Shown: positions 14,046 through 22,358 of the stretch, in pieces
How positions within the stretch are numbered: the first letter of the stretch is position 1
Layout of the letters: every line of letters begins with the position of its first letter
DNA from: a virus
Reading direction: 5' to 3' (one strand)
Length of the DNA stretch: 40,291 bases
Virus record (IMG/VR): IMGVR_UViG_3300020118_000062
Coordinates: 1 to 40,291 of that record
Made by a program: the position numbers and the translations under genes
Notes under the pieces: generated by a model
Databases searched by the model: none
What the model was told of the DNA's origin: nothing
The model's input: only the letters and a program-made list of their open reading frames with translations

Positions 14046-14392
14046 GGCCGGCTCCCGAAGATCGCACTGAGCAGCACGCCGATCCGCTCGGAGACGATCT
14101 TGGCCAACTGGGTCTCCTTGACCGCCTGCAGCAGCGCGGCGATCAGCGACATGCCGAGCAAGCCGCAAACGAACGCCGCGCCGCTCGCATAGGCCGCTGA
14201 CGTCATATGCAGCCACTCGACCAGCGCCGGCGTGACGAAGCCGGCCGCGGCCGAGCCGGCGAAGATGCTGAAGATGCGCTCCGGCCACGCTGCACCCGGC
14301 ATGAACCTGACGGCGGTGATGAGCGCGCCTATCGCGCCGATCGCGAATGGGCTGCGCGCAACGTCTCCGATGCGCTCGGGGTCGAGGTCCAT
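14042..14392 (-). CDS. Holin-like membrane protein
   Basis: The product has 116 residues. After an acidic N-terminus (MDLDPERIGD) come three hydrophobic segments: about 15-32, 40-58 and 68-88 (ASGAAFVCGLLGMSLIAALL), then an amphipathic tail. This layout resembles class I phage holins. The gene directly follows the glycine-rich fibre gene and precedes a second membrane protein and the endolysin. Which of the two membrane proteins is the effector and which the inhibitor cannot be read from sequence. Confidence 0.68.
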   Translation of the reverse strand: MDLDPERIGDVARSPFAIGAIGALITAVRFMPGAAWPERIFSIFAGSAAAGFVTPALVEWLHMTSAAYASGAAFVCGLLGMSLIAALLQAVKETQLAKIVSERIGVLLSAIFGSRP

Positions 14393-15501
14393 TACTTCGA
14401 GTACTCCCAGACATAGACCACGCCAGATCCACCAGCAGCGCCGCCGCTGGTGCCGCCTGATGCGCCGCCGCCGGTATTGGCGTCACCCGCCTGCGCCGCG
14501 CCGTCGCCGCTGCCGCCGCCCACATTGCCGCGCGCGCCGCCGCCGTGCAGCGCGGAGCCGCCGCCGTCGCCGAACAGGGACAGGCCGCCGGTCTGCGCGC
14601 CCCAGCCGCCGCCCTTGCCGCGCAGGTTGATGTCGCCACCGGTACCGACGCCACCGAGGCCGCCCTTCGTCACGCCGCCAGCAGTGCCGCCAGAAGCCGC
14701 GCACCAGGCGCCGAAGCTCGACGTGCCTCCCGTGGCGCCGATCGCGCCGCCGGCGCCCACCGTGACGGCCTCAGTCGCGCCAGGCGCCGCGATCAGCATG
14801 CGGCTGCTACCACCGCCGCCACCGCCGCCGGAAGCGACCACAGAGGCATTGCTGCCGCCACCGCCGCCCGACAGCTCGACGAACACCGAACCCACGTCGG
14901 TGCCCTTCGTCCATGTCCCGCTGGCCAGGAACGGCGTGATGCGCAGCAGCTGCGTGCCCACCGTCTTGGCGACGATCTCGGCGAGGGCCGCCTGCACGTC
15001 GGTGGCCGCCAGCCCGCTGATTGCAGCGACCGTCACCGAGTCGGCCGGCGGCGCGTTCGCACGATCCGCGATCTGATCGAGCGCGGACTCGACCTCATCG
15101 GCCGTCAGCCAGGTCGCGGCCGATGAGGTCGTGTACGGGATGCCGCTCGCGTCCAGCACCACGATGCCGGTCAGCCCGTTGATCGACACCACCGTGCCGG
15201 TCGTGAGCGCCGCGGCGCCGACGTTGTTCCATGTGTTGACCGGCACACCCAGAAGGTCGAACAGCACGAAGGTGTAGAGCACGTCCGGGTCGAGGTACAG
15301 CGTGCATCGTCCATCGTCGTCGAGCACGATCGGATTCGTGTTCACGTCCGGGAAGCCGCCCGGGTCGAAGTAGGTGTCGTGCGGCGTCGTTGTGCCGCTC
15401 AGATAGGCCTGCAGCGTGTAGCCGGCTGCGACCTTCGCCACGCCGTCGACGGCAGGGGCGAAGAACTGCGAATTGAAGACTGAAGGGAGGTTCGCGCTCA
15501 T
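14392..15501 (-). CDS. Tail fibre / receptor-binding protein with polyglycine-rich tip
   Basis: The product has 369 residues. The N-terminus (about 1-120) is a virion-attachment type domain common in podovirus fibres, with segments such as VAAGYTLQAYLSGTTTPHDTYFDPG. A helical stalk follows (about 130-190), then a strand-rich region with FLASGTWTKGTDVGSVFVELSG, and from about 215 a Gly-rich domain with many GG and GGG runs closing in SGVVYVWEYSK. Glycine-rich tips of this kind form polyglycine sandwiches in the adhesins of T2/S16-like phages, so host recognition is likely (inference). Separated from the other fibre genes by three ejection genes. Confidence 0.75.
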   Translation of the reverse strand: MSANLPSVFNSQFFAPAVDGVAKVAAGYTLQAYLSGTTTPHDTYFDPGGFPDVNTNPIVLDDDGRCTLYLDPDVLYTFVLFDLLGVPVNTWNNVGAAALTTGTVVSINGLTGIVVLDASGIPYTTSSAATWLTADEVESALDQIADRANAPPADSVTVAAISGLAATDVQAALAEIVAKTVGTQLLRITPFLASGTWTKGTDVGSVFVELSGGGGGSNASVVASGGGGGGGSSRMLIAAPGATEAVTVGAGGAIGATGGTSSFGAWCAASGGTAGGVTKGGLGGVGTGGDINLRGKGGGWGAQTGGLSLFGDGGGSALHGGGARGNVGGGSGDGAAQAGDANTGGGASGGTSGGAAGGSGVVYVWEYSK

Positions 15502-15504
15502 AAT
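15499..15504 (+). promoter_or_regulatory. -10 element CATAAT for an embedded plus-strand gene
   Basis: CATAAT matches the -10 consensus in five of six positions and ends six bases before the ATG at 15511. The nearest -35-like sequence (TTGAAG, 15473) is 20 bp away, which is long, so the promoter may be weak or activated. Confidence 0.4.
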
Positions 15505-15510
15505 TGGCCC

Positions 15511-15696
15511 ATGTCGATGTTCTGGGTGATGCTGATCAAGACCGTGCTCGCGGTCGTCGTCTTCGGAACGGCGTTGGCGGTCTCGCGCTTGGTCATGAAG
15601 ATTCCGATGCCCGGCTGGCTGAAGCGAGCGCTAGTTCGCCCGATTGGCGCCGCGGGACGTGCCCGCGTTCGCGAGGGCCGGCGCGGCCCGCTGTAG
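15511..15696 (+). CDS. Small membrane protein on the opposite strand inside the late operon
   Basis: The product has 61 residues with one strong hydrophobic span (FWVMLIKTVLAVVVFGTALAV in two overlapping reads, residues about 4-24), then basic amphipathic MKIPMPGWLKRALVRP and an Arg-rich tail. It sits between the fibre gene and an ejection-protein gene, which are both on the minus strand, and overlaps the 3' end of the latter by 66 bp. A -10 box six bases upstream predicts a leaderless message. This is the layout of a moron expressed in the lysogen; superinfection exclusion is one plausible role (inference). Confidence 0.5.
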   Translation: MSMFWVMLIKTVLAVVVFGTALAVSRLVMKIPMPGWLKRALVRPIGAAGRARVREGRRGPL

Positions 15697-17517
15697 CAGC
15701 TGTTGCAGCTGTCCGGGCGGCAATCGCATATCCGAGGCCTTGGCGCGCGCTAGAAAGTCAAGCGCCTTCGCCGGGTCGAGCAGCGCCTCGGACAGTTCCT
15801 TCTGGATCCGCGCGTCGAACGTCTTCATGGCGAACGACGGCACTCGCTGCAGCGCCTCGGAGATCGCGTTGGTCGCGAGGCTGTCTGGCAACCCGAGCGG
15901 CCCCGCGATCTGCCGCACCATGTTCTGCGATGCCAGCATCTTCGCGGTCTGCGAGCCGGCGCCGTTCGCTGCGTTGCCCAGGTTGGCCAGGATCTCCAAC
16001 TCGTTGCGCACGCCGCCGATCTTCGCCATCTGATCGGGCGTCATCAGGTCCGCAAGTTCCTTGTACTGGCGCTGCCCGGTCGCGGTCTTGAGAAGCTGGC
16101 CCTCGTCGTTCAGTGCGGTCGAGAACTTGTTGGCTTGCAGCGGCTGGTTGCCGCTGAAATCGCGGATCGCGCCGGTCGTCTTGTCGAGCAGCCGCTGCGC
16201 GACGTCGGCCTGATTTACCGGGACCGAGTTCTGCGCGAACTCCGCGTTTGCCTTCGAGAAGCCGGGCGAGAGCTGCTCGAGCGTGAGGTTCAAGTCGCGC
16301 GCCGTCTGCGTCATCGCGCGGAACTCGTTCGAACCCGGGATCGCCTTGCCGATCCTGTCGTCGAGCGCCTGCTTCAGGAACTGCAGGCCCTGCACGCTGG
16401 TGTTGTCGCCGATGTTCAGGCCTTGCTCGGCCGCCAGCGATTGCGCATCGGCCTGTGCCGCCTTGATGCTCGGCCGCGAGAGCAGCGCCTCGATCTGCGG
16501 ACGCATCGATTCCGCGACTGCTGGATCGATTCCGGCCTGCTCGGCCGCGCCGTAGGAGGTCTTCGCCGCGGCGGAGCGCGTGGCGCGCGCCGGCGCGCCG
16601 ATATCTGCGATGCCCTGCAGCGTCTGCAGCCGCGCCGCGTTGTTGGCCTGCCCACGTGCTGCAAAGGCTGCCGCGGCGTCCGGGTCCATGGTGCTCAGCG
16701 CGCGCTGCAGCGTCGCGATGCCGGGGTCGCTTGCGGCCTCCGCGAGAGTCGGAACCGCACCGGTGACGGTCGGCGCACCGCTGGCGCTTGCCACCGCTGC
16801 CGGGTCGGTCGTGAACTGCTGAATAGCGCGGCCGGCGATGCGCTGGCGCCCCGCCTGCGTGACCGGCTCGACAAGCCCCTTCACGATGCCTTTGCCAACG
16901 TTGTAGACGACCGGTGCGGCCGCGCCCAGCGCTCCGCCCGCAGCCCCTGCTGCGGCCCCCAGGGAACGATCGCCGACGCCGCCCTCGGTGGTAGCCGCTC
17001 CGGTGAGCGCGCCGGCAGTGACGGCGCCTGGCAGCGTCGCTGGCGTGAAGGGGACAGCGAGCAACGCTGGCGCCACTTGACCGACGACCTTTCCGACCTG
17101 CGCCGCTCCGGTATTCATCAACGGCGCGTCGGTCTGTGCGGCCTCCGCGGCTGTGGACGGCAAGCCAGGGAGCCCGAGCTTCTCCATCAACTTGCCGCCA
17201 CCGACGGCGCGCAGGACGCTTTGCATGCCGGCCCCGAGCCCCGCGCGGAAGCGCTCGCCCTCGTCCATGTCGTTGACCGGGTTCAATGCCGCGCGCTGCG
17301 TGTCGTAGTCGATGCGCTTGACGAACTGTCCCATCGGAATATCCGGATAGAACTTCTGCCGGATGCCGCTGAGCAGCTGGTCGTCGTTCAGGTCCGAGTA
17401 CATCGGGAACTGCGAGCGAATGGCCGACAGCTTGATCTGCGGCGGTGCGGCCGACGCCGCGGGCGCGCCGCCGGTGATCAGGTCGCTCAGCGAGAGGTTC
17501 GAGACTGCGTCTCCCAT
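15631..17517 (-). CDS. DNA-ejection (internal virion) protein, large, with hydrophobic core
   Basis: The product has 628 residues. An N-terminal part (about 1-90, including FPMYSDLNDDQLLSGIRQKFYPDIP) is followed by a long Ala/Gly-rich hydrophobic region (about 125-220) that could insert into membranes, then a mostly helical remainder. Injection proteins of P22-like phages, such as gp16, share this size and character and form the conduit for DNA across the cell envelope. Third of three consecutive ejection-type genes, each separated by 2 bp. Assignment rests on position and composition more than on a clear motif. Confidence 0.7.
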   Translation of the reverse strand: MGDAVSNLSLSDLITGGAPAASAAPPQIKLSAIRSQFPMYSDLNDDQLLSGIRQKFYPDIPMGQFVKRIDYDTQRAALNPVNDMDEGERFRAGLGAGMQSVLRAVGGGKLMEKLGLPGLPSTAAEAAQTDAPLMNTGAAQVGKVVGQVAPALLAVPFTPATLPGAVTAGALTGAATTEGGVGDRSLGAAAGAAGGALGAAAPVVYNVGKGIVKGLVEPVTQAGRQRIAGRAIQQFTTDPAAVASASGAPTVTGAVPTLAEAASDPGIATLQRALSTMDPDAAAAFAARGQANNAARLQTLQGIADIGAPARATRSAAAKTSYGAAEQAGIDPAVAESMRPQIEALLSRPSIKAAQADAQSLAAEQGLNIGDNTSVQGLQFLKQALDDRIGKAIPGSNEFRAMTQTARDLNLTLEQLSPGFSKANAEFAQNSVPVNQADVAQRLLDKTTGAIRDFSGNQPLQANKFSTALNDEGQLLKTATGQRQYKELADLMTPDQMAKIGGVRNELEILANLGNAANGAGSQTAKMLASQNMVRQIAGPLGLPDSLATNAISEALQRVPSFAMKTFDARIQKELSEALLDPAKALDFLARAKASDMRLPPGQLQQLLQRAAPALANAGTSRGANRAN

Positions 17518-17519
17518 GG

Positions 17520-18965
17520 CTACCTCCGCAGGCCAAGAGGATCAGCAGCGCCCGCTGCACCAGCGCCCCCAGGGGCCTGCGGCGCGATCGCGTCCAGCTG
17601 TGCGCGCGCGGCCGGCGACAGGTACTTCGTGCGGAAGTCCGTGCGACCGTTCGTGCCGGCCAGGTACTGCTGCTCGAGGCCCTGCAGCTTGCCGGCCATC
17701 AGCGGCTTGATGACCTTGCCGATCACCTCCGCGAACTGCTGCGGCGACGATGCCGAATTAATCGCTTGAGCCGACGTTTCCCGGTCGCCGAGCGTCGCAC
17801 CACCGGCCGCCACGACGTTGGCCACCTCGCCCATCACCAGCTGGCGGGCTGCGGCCAAGTTCGTCGGCGCCGTCTGGCCCGTCTGGGTCTGGTACAGGTT
17901 CGACAGCTTGTTGATCAGCGGGTAGTCGCCATTGCCCATCGCCTTCGTGAGCTCGGACAGCGTGTCGAGGTGCGTCAGTGCCACGTTGTTGGAGCGCACC
18001 GCGTTGCCCAACGGCCCGTTCGCCATCGACCCGATCGTCTTGTTGACGCCGTTGAAGTCGGCCTGGCTGTAAGAAGGGTTCTGCTGCAGGACCTGCGCCA
18101 TGACGGTGGCGCGCATCGGCAGCGGCACGCGCGTCAGCGCCGCGCTTTCTGGGATCTGGTAGTTCGCGATCCCGCTGATCAGTGGCGCCATGCCGCCGGC
18201 GGCGCTCGCGTCGAAGTTGCCGTTGGCGTCCAGCCCATTGATCTTGTAGTCCTTGGCGATGTTGGCGCGCGTGTTGTACATCGAGGCGCCGGCGCCGATG
18301 TTGGCCCCCTGGATGTGGGCGGCATTGGTGGCGGCGTTGTTCGCCGTCGACGTGGCCGCGTTCAGCTTGGCATTCGCATCGGGCGTGGTCAGCGCCGTCT
18401 GGTCCTTCGGACTCATCAGCGACTGGATGATCCGGTCCTTGGCGTCCTGGAAGCCCTTCGGGTTGATGTTGCTGTCCGGGAACTGCTGGATCATCTGGTT
18501 GGCGTCGGCCTGCGACAGCTTGCCCATCTGCACGCCGTTGGCCAGAAACTGCTTCACGTCGTTCGTGTTCGCGAAGGTGGGGATGGCCTGCAGGTAGATC
18601 TGCCGGTTCTCGTTCTGGCTCTTGGATGTCGTCGCGCCCGCGTCGGCATAGGCCTTCGTCGCGTCCGCGGTGGTCTTCACCCGGTTCTGCATCGACGTGT
18701 CGAGCTTGTCAGCCTCGTCGTAGAAGCCGGCGTTGCGCAGCGCCGCCAAGCGATCGAGGTCCGTCGATCCGGCCGGCAGGTTCCGACTCAGCGCCAGCAG
18801 CTGATTCGAGCGGTCGAGGTTGCGCTGCGCGATCTGGTAGTTCAGCGCGCCGGTCTGGTTCTGCTGCTGTACGCCCTGCAGCTGCGCTGCCTGCATGTCG
18901 TAGTCCGCCACCGACTTCGGCGGCTGCAGCAGGCCCGAGAAGATCGAGACATCAGCGGTTGCCAT
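17520..18965 (-). CDS. DNA-ejection protein, gp20-like position
   Basis: The product has 481 residues, rich in Ala, Gln and Asn with few charged clusters and predicted mainly helical. The N-terminal 90 residues (ADYDMQAAQLQGVQQQNQ and so on) are typical of phage internal virion proteins delivered into the host. It lies between two other ejection-type genes in the order expected for gp7-gp20-gp16. There is no enzymatic motif. The last 25 residues are Gly/Ala/Pro-rich. Confidence 0.68.
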   Translation of the reverse strand: MATADVSIFSGLLQPPKSVADYDMQAAQLQGVQQQNQTGALNYQIAQRNLDRSNQLLALSRNLPAGSTDLDRLAALRNAGFYDEADKLDTSMQNRVKTTADATKAYADAGATTSKSQNENRQIYLQAIPTFANTNDVKQFLANGVQMGKLSQADANQMIQQFPDSNINPKGFQDAKDRIIQSLMSPKDQTALTTPDANAKLNAATSTANNAATNAAHIQGANIGAGASMYNTRANIAKDYKINGLDANGNFDASAAGGMAPLISGIANYQIPESAALTRVPLPMRATVMAQVLQQNPSYSQADFNGVNKTIGSMANGPLGNAVRSNNVALTHLDTLSELTKAMGNGDYPLINKLSNLYQTQTGQTAPTNLAAARQLVMGEVANVVAAGGATLGDRETSAQAINSASSPQQFAEVIGKVIKPLMAGKLQGLEQQYLAGTNGRTDFRTKYLSPAARAQLDAIAPQAPGGAGAAGAADPLGLRR

Positions 18966-18967
18966 GA

Positions 18968-20104
18968 TCAGTGCTTCCTCGTCTTGCCCGCGGCGTGCGC
19001 CTTGATGCGCTCGCGCATCTCGTTGAGCAGCGCCTGGCCGCGTTCGTTGTCGCCATCGCCGAGTGCGGTCACCGAGTCGGCGTCGAACATGTGCTCGCCG
19101 TTGCTGGCCATCACCGGCACGACGTCATCCTTCGGTCCGCCCGGGCCGCGCACCGCGCCGCCGCCGGCGAGCTGCTCGGGCTGCATCCGACCCGCGGTGA
19201 TGCCGCCCGGGTTCATCACTGGGTTCGTGGGCAGCGCGGCGATGCCGCCGGCCTGGGCCTGCGCGTGCGCAGCGTCGAGCGCGGCCAGGATCGCCTCGCG
19301 GCTCATCCCGCCGCCGGTGCCACCAGCGGGTGGCGCTGCGCGCGTGCCGACGCGTGGCTCCGATCGCACCGGGCCGCCGTCGGCGAGGTACTGGCCCATG
19401 TCCTGGTTGCCGAACGCTGTGCCGGTGCCAAAACCGGCTGTGCCGCCACCGGTGGACTGCCAGGTGCCTGGCGCCACGGCCTGGTTGTTCATGCGCCCGT
19501 AGGCGCTCACGCCCTGGTTGATCAGCCCGCTCCAGATGTTGCCCTGCGCCAGGTCAGCCGCGGCCGCTGAGTTGCCGGCGCCGATCGTGTTGGCCCCGAC
19601 GTTGTTGGCGTAGTTCTGGCCGGCGGCGCTCGTGTTGTTGGCGGACGCCTGGCCGAGCCCGGTGAGCTGCATCAACTGGCTGAACTGCTGGCCCTTCGCG
19701 GCCTGGTCGCGCTGGAATGCGTCGCCCAGCTTCGAGGTGGCGTAGTTCGTGCCGAACTCGTCAGCAGCCTTCAGCGCCGCACCCGACACGCTGCGCCCGC
19801 GCGCCGCGAGCGAGTTCTCCAGCGCCTTCTGGCCTTGCTGCAGGCCGAACTGATAGCCAGGCTCGCTCAGCAGCGCCTGCGGGTCGTAGCCCGTATTCAG
19901 GCCCGGCAGCTTCTGCTGCAGCGTCGTCAGCGCATCGGTACCGGCGCCGTAGAACGGCGCATTGCGCTGGACGGTCGCGCCCAGGTTCGCCTGCTGGACG
20001 GCGTTGGCCTGATTCGCTGCGTCTTCCTGCGCTCCGGCGGCCTTGTTGGCGGAATACGCGGTTCCTGCAGCCCCGACGGCTGCTGCGGCTACTGCCCAGG
20101 GCAT
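18968..20104 (-). CDS. DNA-ejection protein, gp7-like position
   Basis: The product has 378 residues, with AAGGAGA just upstream of ATG 20104; longer frames upstream are not supported. A hydrophobic Ala-rich start (MPWAVAAAAVGAAGTAYSA) precedes a Gln/Ala/Asn-rich body. From about residue 240 it becomes Gly/Pro-rich, then ends in a block with DDVVPVMASNGEHMFDADSV that I know from the C-termini of many phage internal or tail-associated proteins. First of three ejection genes. It overlaps the end of the homing endonuclease gene by 16 bp. Confidence 0.7.
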   Translation of the reverse strand: MPWAVAAAAVGAAGTAYSANKAAGAQEDAANQANAVQQANLGATVQRNAPFYGAGTDALTTLQQKLPGLNTGYDPQALLSEPGYQFGLQQGQKALENSLAARGRSVSGAALKAADEFGTNYATSKLGDAFQRDQAAKGQQFSQLMQLTGLGQASANNTSAAGQNYANNVGANTIGAGNSAAAADLAQGNIWSGLINQGVSAYGRMNNQAVAPGTWQSTGGGTAGFGTGTAFGNQDMGQYLADGGPVRSEPRVGTRAAPPAGGTGGGMSREAILAALDAAHAQAQAGGIAALPTNPVMNPGGITAGRMQPEQLAGGGAVRGPGGPKDDVVPVMASNGEHMFDADSVTALGDGDNERGQALLNEMRERIKAHAAGKTRKH

Positions 20105-20622
20105 GGCGCTTCTCCTTTGTGGTTGGCGGCCGATGTCCATCGGACACCGCCGCATATCTGAGAGACATTGCTCTGCGTCACGCCGAAGTCGCGTGCGACG
20201 ATCCGCTGGAATTCACCGGCACGGACGCGTCGACGGATCTCGGAAACCTTCGCCTCGGTGAGCTTCGCGTTGTGGCTTCGCTCGCCGGCAGTCGACTCAC
20301 GACCGAGCGCGAATGAGTGCGCGCGGTTGGCCGAAGGCGTGCAGTACTCGAGGTTCACGGCGGCGTTGTTCGGCTTTTCAGCGTCGACGTGGTTGACCTG
20401 CATTCCTTCGGGCCGCGGCCCAATGAACGCGGCGGCAACAAGGCGGTGCACTGCGTGCGTTTTCTGCTCGCCGCCCCTATAGAGCCCGACCGTCAGATAG
20501 CCGTTCGAGCCTCGGGATACCTTCAGGACGCGAGAGCGATTCCCTCTGACCGAGCGCACCCGCCCTCGATCTGAGACCTCGTAGAGGCCCTCGTACCCAG
20601 CAACCATCTTCCAGAGTTCCAT
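20089..20622 (-). CDS. NUMOD4 / HNH homing endonuclease
   Basis: The product has 177 residues. NUMOD4 DNA-binding motif at the N-terminus (WKMVAGYEGLYEVSDRGRVRS), HNH_3 catalytic core in the middle (HRLVAAAFIG, then VNHVDAEKPNNAAVNLEYCT), and a C-terminal helix-turn-helix (FQRIVARDFGVTQSNVSQI) that probably adds target recognition. Free-standing enzymes of this build move between related phages by cutting genomes that lack them. It is inserted between the hydroxylase gene and the ejection genes and is not expected to be part of virion assembly. Confidence 0.9.
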   Translation of the reverse strand: MELWKMVAGYEGLYEVSDRGRVRSVRGNRSRVLKVSRGSNGYLTVGLYRGGEQKTHAVHRLVAAAFIGPRPEGMQVNHVDAEKPNNAAVNLEYCTPSANRAHSFALGRESTAGERSHNAKLTEAKVSEIRRRVRAGEFQRIVARDFGVTQSNVSQICGGVRWTSAANHKGEAPCPGQ

Positions 20623-20624
20623 GC

Positions 20625-21158
20625 TCAGCCCTTATCGGTCTTGATGCAGCAAATGAGCGTGATGCGGTCGTGCGGCGTGTCGTTCGTCACCCAGTGCTCG
20701 AACGAGTTGTCGAAGGTGTAGGTGTCACCCGGCAGCGCCTCGAGGCTCTCGCCCTCGAAGCAGAAGAGCTGGCCCGGTGCGCTTTGCACCTGGACCGCGA
20801 ATTTCTCGTAGTAGCGCGCGTGCCAGCCGTCGTCCCGGTGCGGCTTGCACTGCTTGCCGGCGCGGATGCGCGTGATCAGGATGCCGCCCAGGCGCTCGCC
20901 GCGCACGAAGTGCATCAGCGGGTAGACGATCTCGCGCACCGGCAGCACCGCGGCGGCCGGGTACCAGACCGCTTCGTGCGGGCCTGGCTCCTCGGGCGTT
21001 GCCGAGTAGCGGACCCAGATGTCGTCGACCTGGCTGTGCGGCGAGCTCGCATCCTTCGTGCGCTGCGTGTCGGCGTTCCACAGCTGCGGGTTTGCCTGCA
21101 GCGCCCACAGCAAGGGCGTCACGTTGACGCCGCCGGCGATCTTGCGGATCTTGCTCAT
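20625..21158 (-). CDS. Aspartyl/asparaginyl beta-hydroxylase-like 2-oxoglutarate dioxygenase
   Basis: The product has 177 residues. The double-stranded beta-helix iron site is visible: H107 and D109 in KPHRDDGWH, and H155 in FEHWV, with R165 as the likely 2-oxoglutarate ligand (TPHDRITLI). The segment FAVQVQSAPGQLFCFEGE and the turn PGDTYTFDN complete the Asp/Asn hydroxylase pattern. The family oxidises side chains of proteins or small molecules using Fe(II) and 2-oxoglutarate. It is coupled by ATGA overlap to the cupin gene upstream and lies beside the fibre genes, so a virion protein could be the substrate (inference). Confidence 0.82.
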   Translation of the reverse strand: MSKIRKIAGGVNVTPLLWALQANPQLWNADTQRTKDASSPHSQVDDIWVRYSATPEEPGPHEAVWYPAAAVLPVREIVYPLMHFVRGERLGGILITRIRAGKQCKPHRDDGWHARYYEKFAVQVQSAPGQLFCFEGESLEALPGDTYTFDNSFEHWVTNDTPHDRITLICCIKTDKG

Positions 21159-21454
21159 GCGATCAGCACCTGGTCGACCTTGCCGGGATCGGTCTCGTCG
21201 GTGATGTGCGAGCAGTACCACTCGACGTCGGTTACCGCGATCACCTCGTGCGCGATGCCCGCGACGATCAGAAGCGTCTTCGGTGCCTCGTATCGGTTCC
21301 ACGTGAAGCCGCCGTCGATCGAGACCGCGGCAGTGCCCTTGATCAGGTGCGAGGCGTGGTCGTACGCGTGCACGTGCTGCTTCAGGTGCATGCCCGCGCC
21401 GATGCGCGAGAGCTTGTTGTACAAGCCCGGCAGGAAGTGGTGTTCGATGTGCAT
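21155..21454 (-). CDS. Cupin-fold small protein
   Basis: The product has 99 residues with the cupin pattern: LKQHVHAYDHASHLIKG supplies the His cluster of motif 1, and GIAHEVIAVTDVEWYC corresponds to motif 2. A single compact beta-barrel is expected. It directly precedes the dioxygenase gene and overlaps it by four bases, so the two are probably made and used together. Cupins can be metal enzymes, isomerases or sugar-binding modules; which applies here cannot be read from the sequence. Confidence 0.75.
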   Translation of the reverse strand: MHIEHHFLPGLYNKLSRIGAGMHLKQHVHAYDHASHLIKGTAAVSIDGGFTWNRYEAPKTLLIVAGIAHEVIAVTDVEWYCSHITDETDPGKVDQVLIA

Positions 21455-21455
21455 G

Positions 21456-22358
21456 TCAGTGGCCTGCGTCTGCCTTGAACTGCGCCCAGGTCTTGCCGGC
21501 GCCAGCGTTGTAGAGGTAGGTTTTCTCGGCAGACGTCAGCGCCTTGTTCACGAAGAACGCCTCGTTGACCTGCATCGTCATTGCGCGCGAGGTGTCTACG
21601 ACGGACCCGTTGTTGGCGCCCTGCCCCGTCGAGAAATTGGCATTGCCGGCGAACAGGGTGCTGGACCACGATGTAGGCGTGCTCGTGGTGCCGTTGACCG
21701 TGACCCTGATCTGGCTGTTGGTGTGGTCGTAGTCCGCGATGACCAGATACCAAGTCGTCGACAGAGTTGCCGCCGCAGCCGCCGTTGTCGATGTCGTCGT
21801 CAGGCTGGTGCCGTTGGACGAAACCGCGAATAGCCACAGCGGCGTCGAACTGTCTCGGTTGAGATAGATGCCGTACGAATAGTTGGTGCTGCCGCTGACG
21901 ATCGGCAGGCGCCCCATGACCGTCGAGCCGAGTCCGCCACTAAAAGTTGTGTAGCCCGTGACCTTGACCCACGCGCCAAACGAGAAGTCCGTCGACCCGC
22001 TCTTGTCCAGGTTGGTGTTAGAGCGCGCAAGCCAGACGTCATTCGCCGAACTCGGGATGCCCAACCATCCATTGAGAAACGCCGGGCTGTTCGCATACCA
22101 CGAGCTCGTGTTGAACCCGCCCACCGTCGTCATGTTGTTCGAGGCAAAGCTATCGAGCACCGTCGTGCTCGCAGCGTTGTCGTCCATCGCCCACCACGAG
22201 ACGAGGTTGTTGTAGATGGACGCAGCCTCCGGCACGACGGTGCTGCCGAACGCATACGGGTTGATGACGAACTGCGCGCTGCCGATCTGCGGGATGAGAA
22301 GCGCGAGCGCGAAGACGCCCCTCTGGAACAGCCCGCGCACGCAGGTTGGAATCCTCAT
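21456..22358 (-). CDS. Signal-peptide-bearing lectin-like (LamG/concanavalin) tail protein
   Basis: The product has 300 residues; ATG 22358 overlaps the stop of the preceding fibre gene. Residues 1-28 look like a Sec signal sequence (RGVFALALLIPQIGSAQF, with SAQ as a possible cleavage site). From about 47 the sequence follows the LamG-like concanavalin fold: YNNLVSWWAMDDNAASTTVLDS opens the domain, FSFGAWVKVTGYTTF and the NEAFFVNKALTSAEKTYLYNAG ending close it. Such domains bind glycans, fitting a receptor-binding role next to the main fibre. The signal sequence is unexpected for a virion protein. Confidence 0.75.
   Translation of the reverse strand: MRIPTCVRGLFQRGVFALALLIPQIGSAQFVINPYAFGSTVVPEAASIYNNLVSWWAMDDNAASTTVLDSFASNNMTTVGGFNTSSWYANSPAFLNGWLGIPSSANDVWLARSNTNLDKSGSTDFSFGAWVKVTGYTTFSGGLGSTVMGRLPIVSGSTNYSYGIYLNRDSSTPLWLFAVSSNGTSLTTTSTTAAAAATLSTTWYLVIADYDHTNSQIRVTVNGTTSTPTSWSSTLFAGNANFSTGQGANNGSVVDTSRAMTMQVNEAFFVNKALTSAEKTYLYNAGAGKTWAQFKADAGH

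Noticed and set aside
16135-19502. Long plus-strand ORFs of more than 500 residues over the ejection genes
   Set aside because: Shadows of the minus-strand genes with skewed Arg/Leu/Val composition and no motif.
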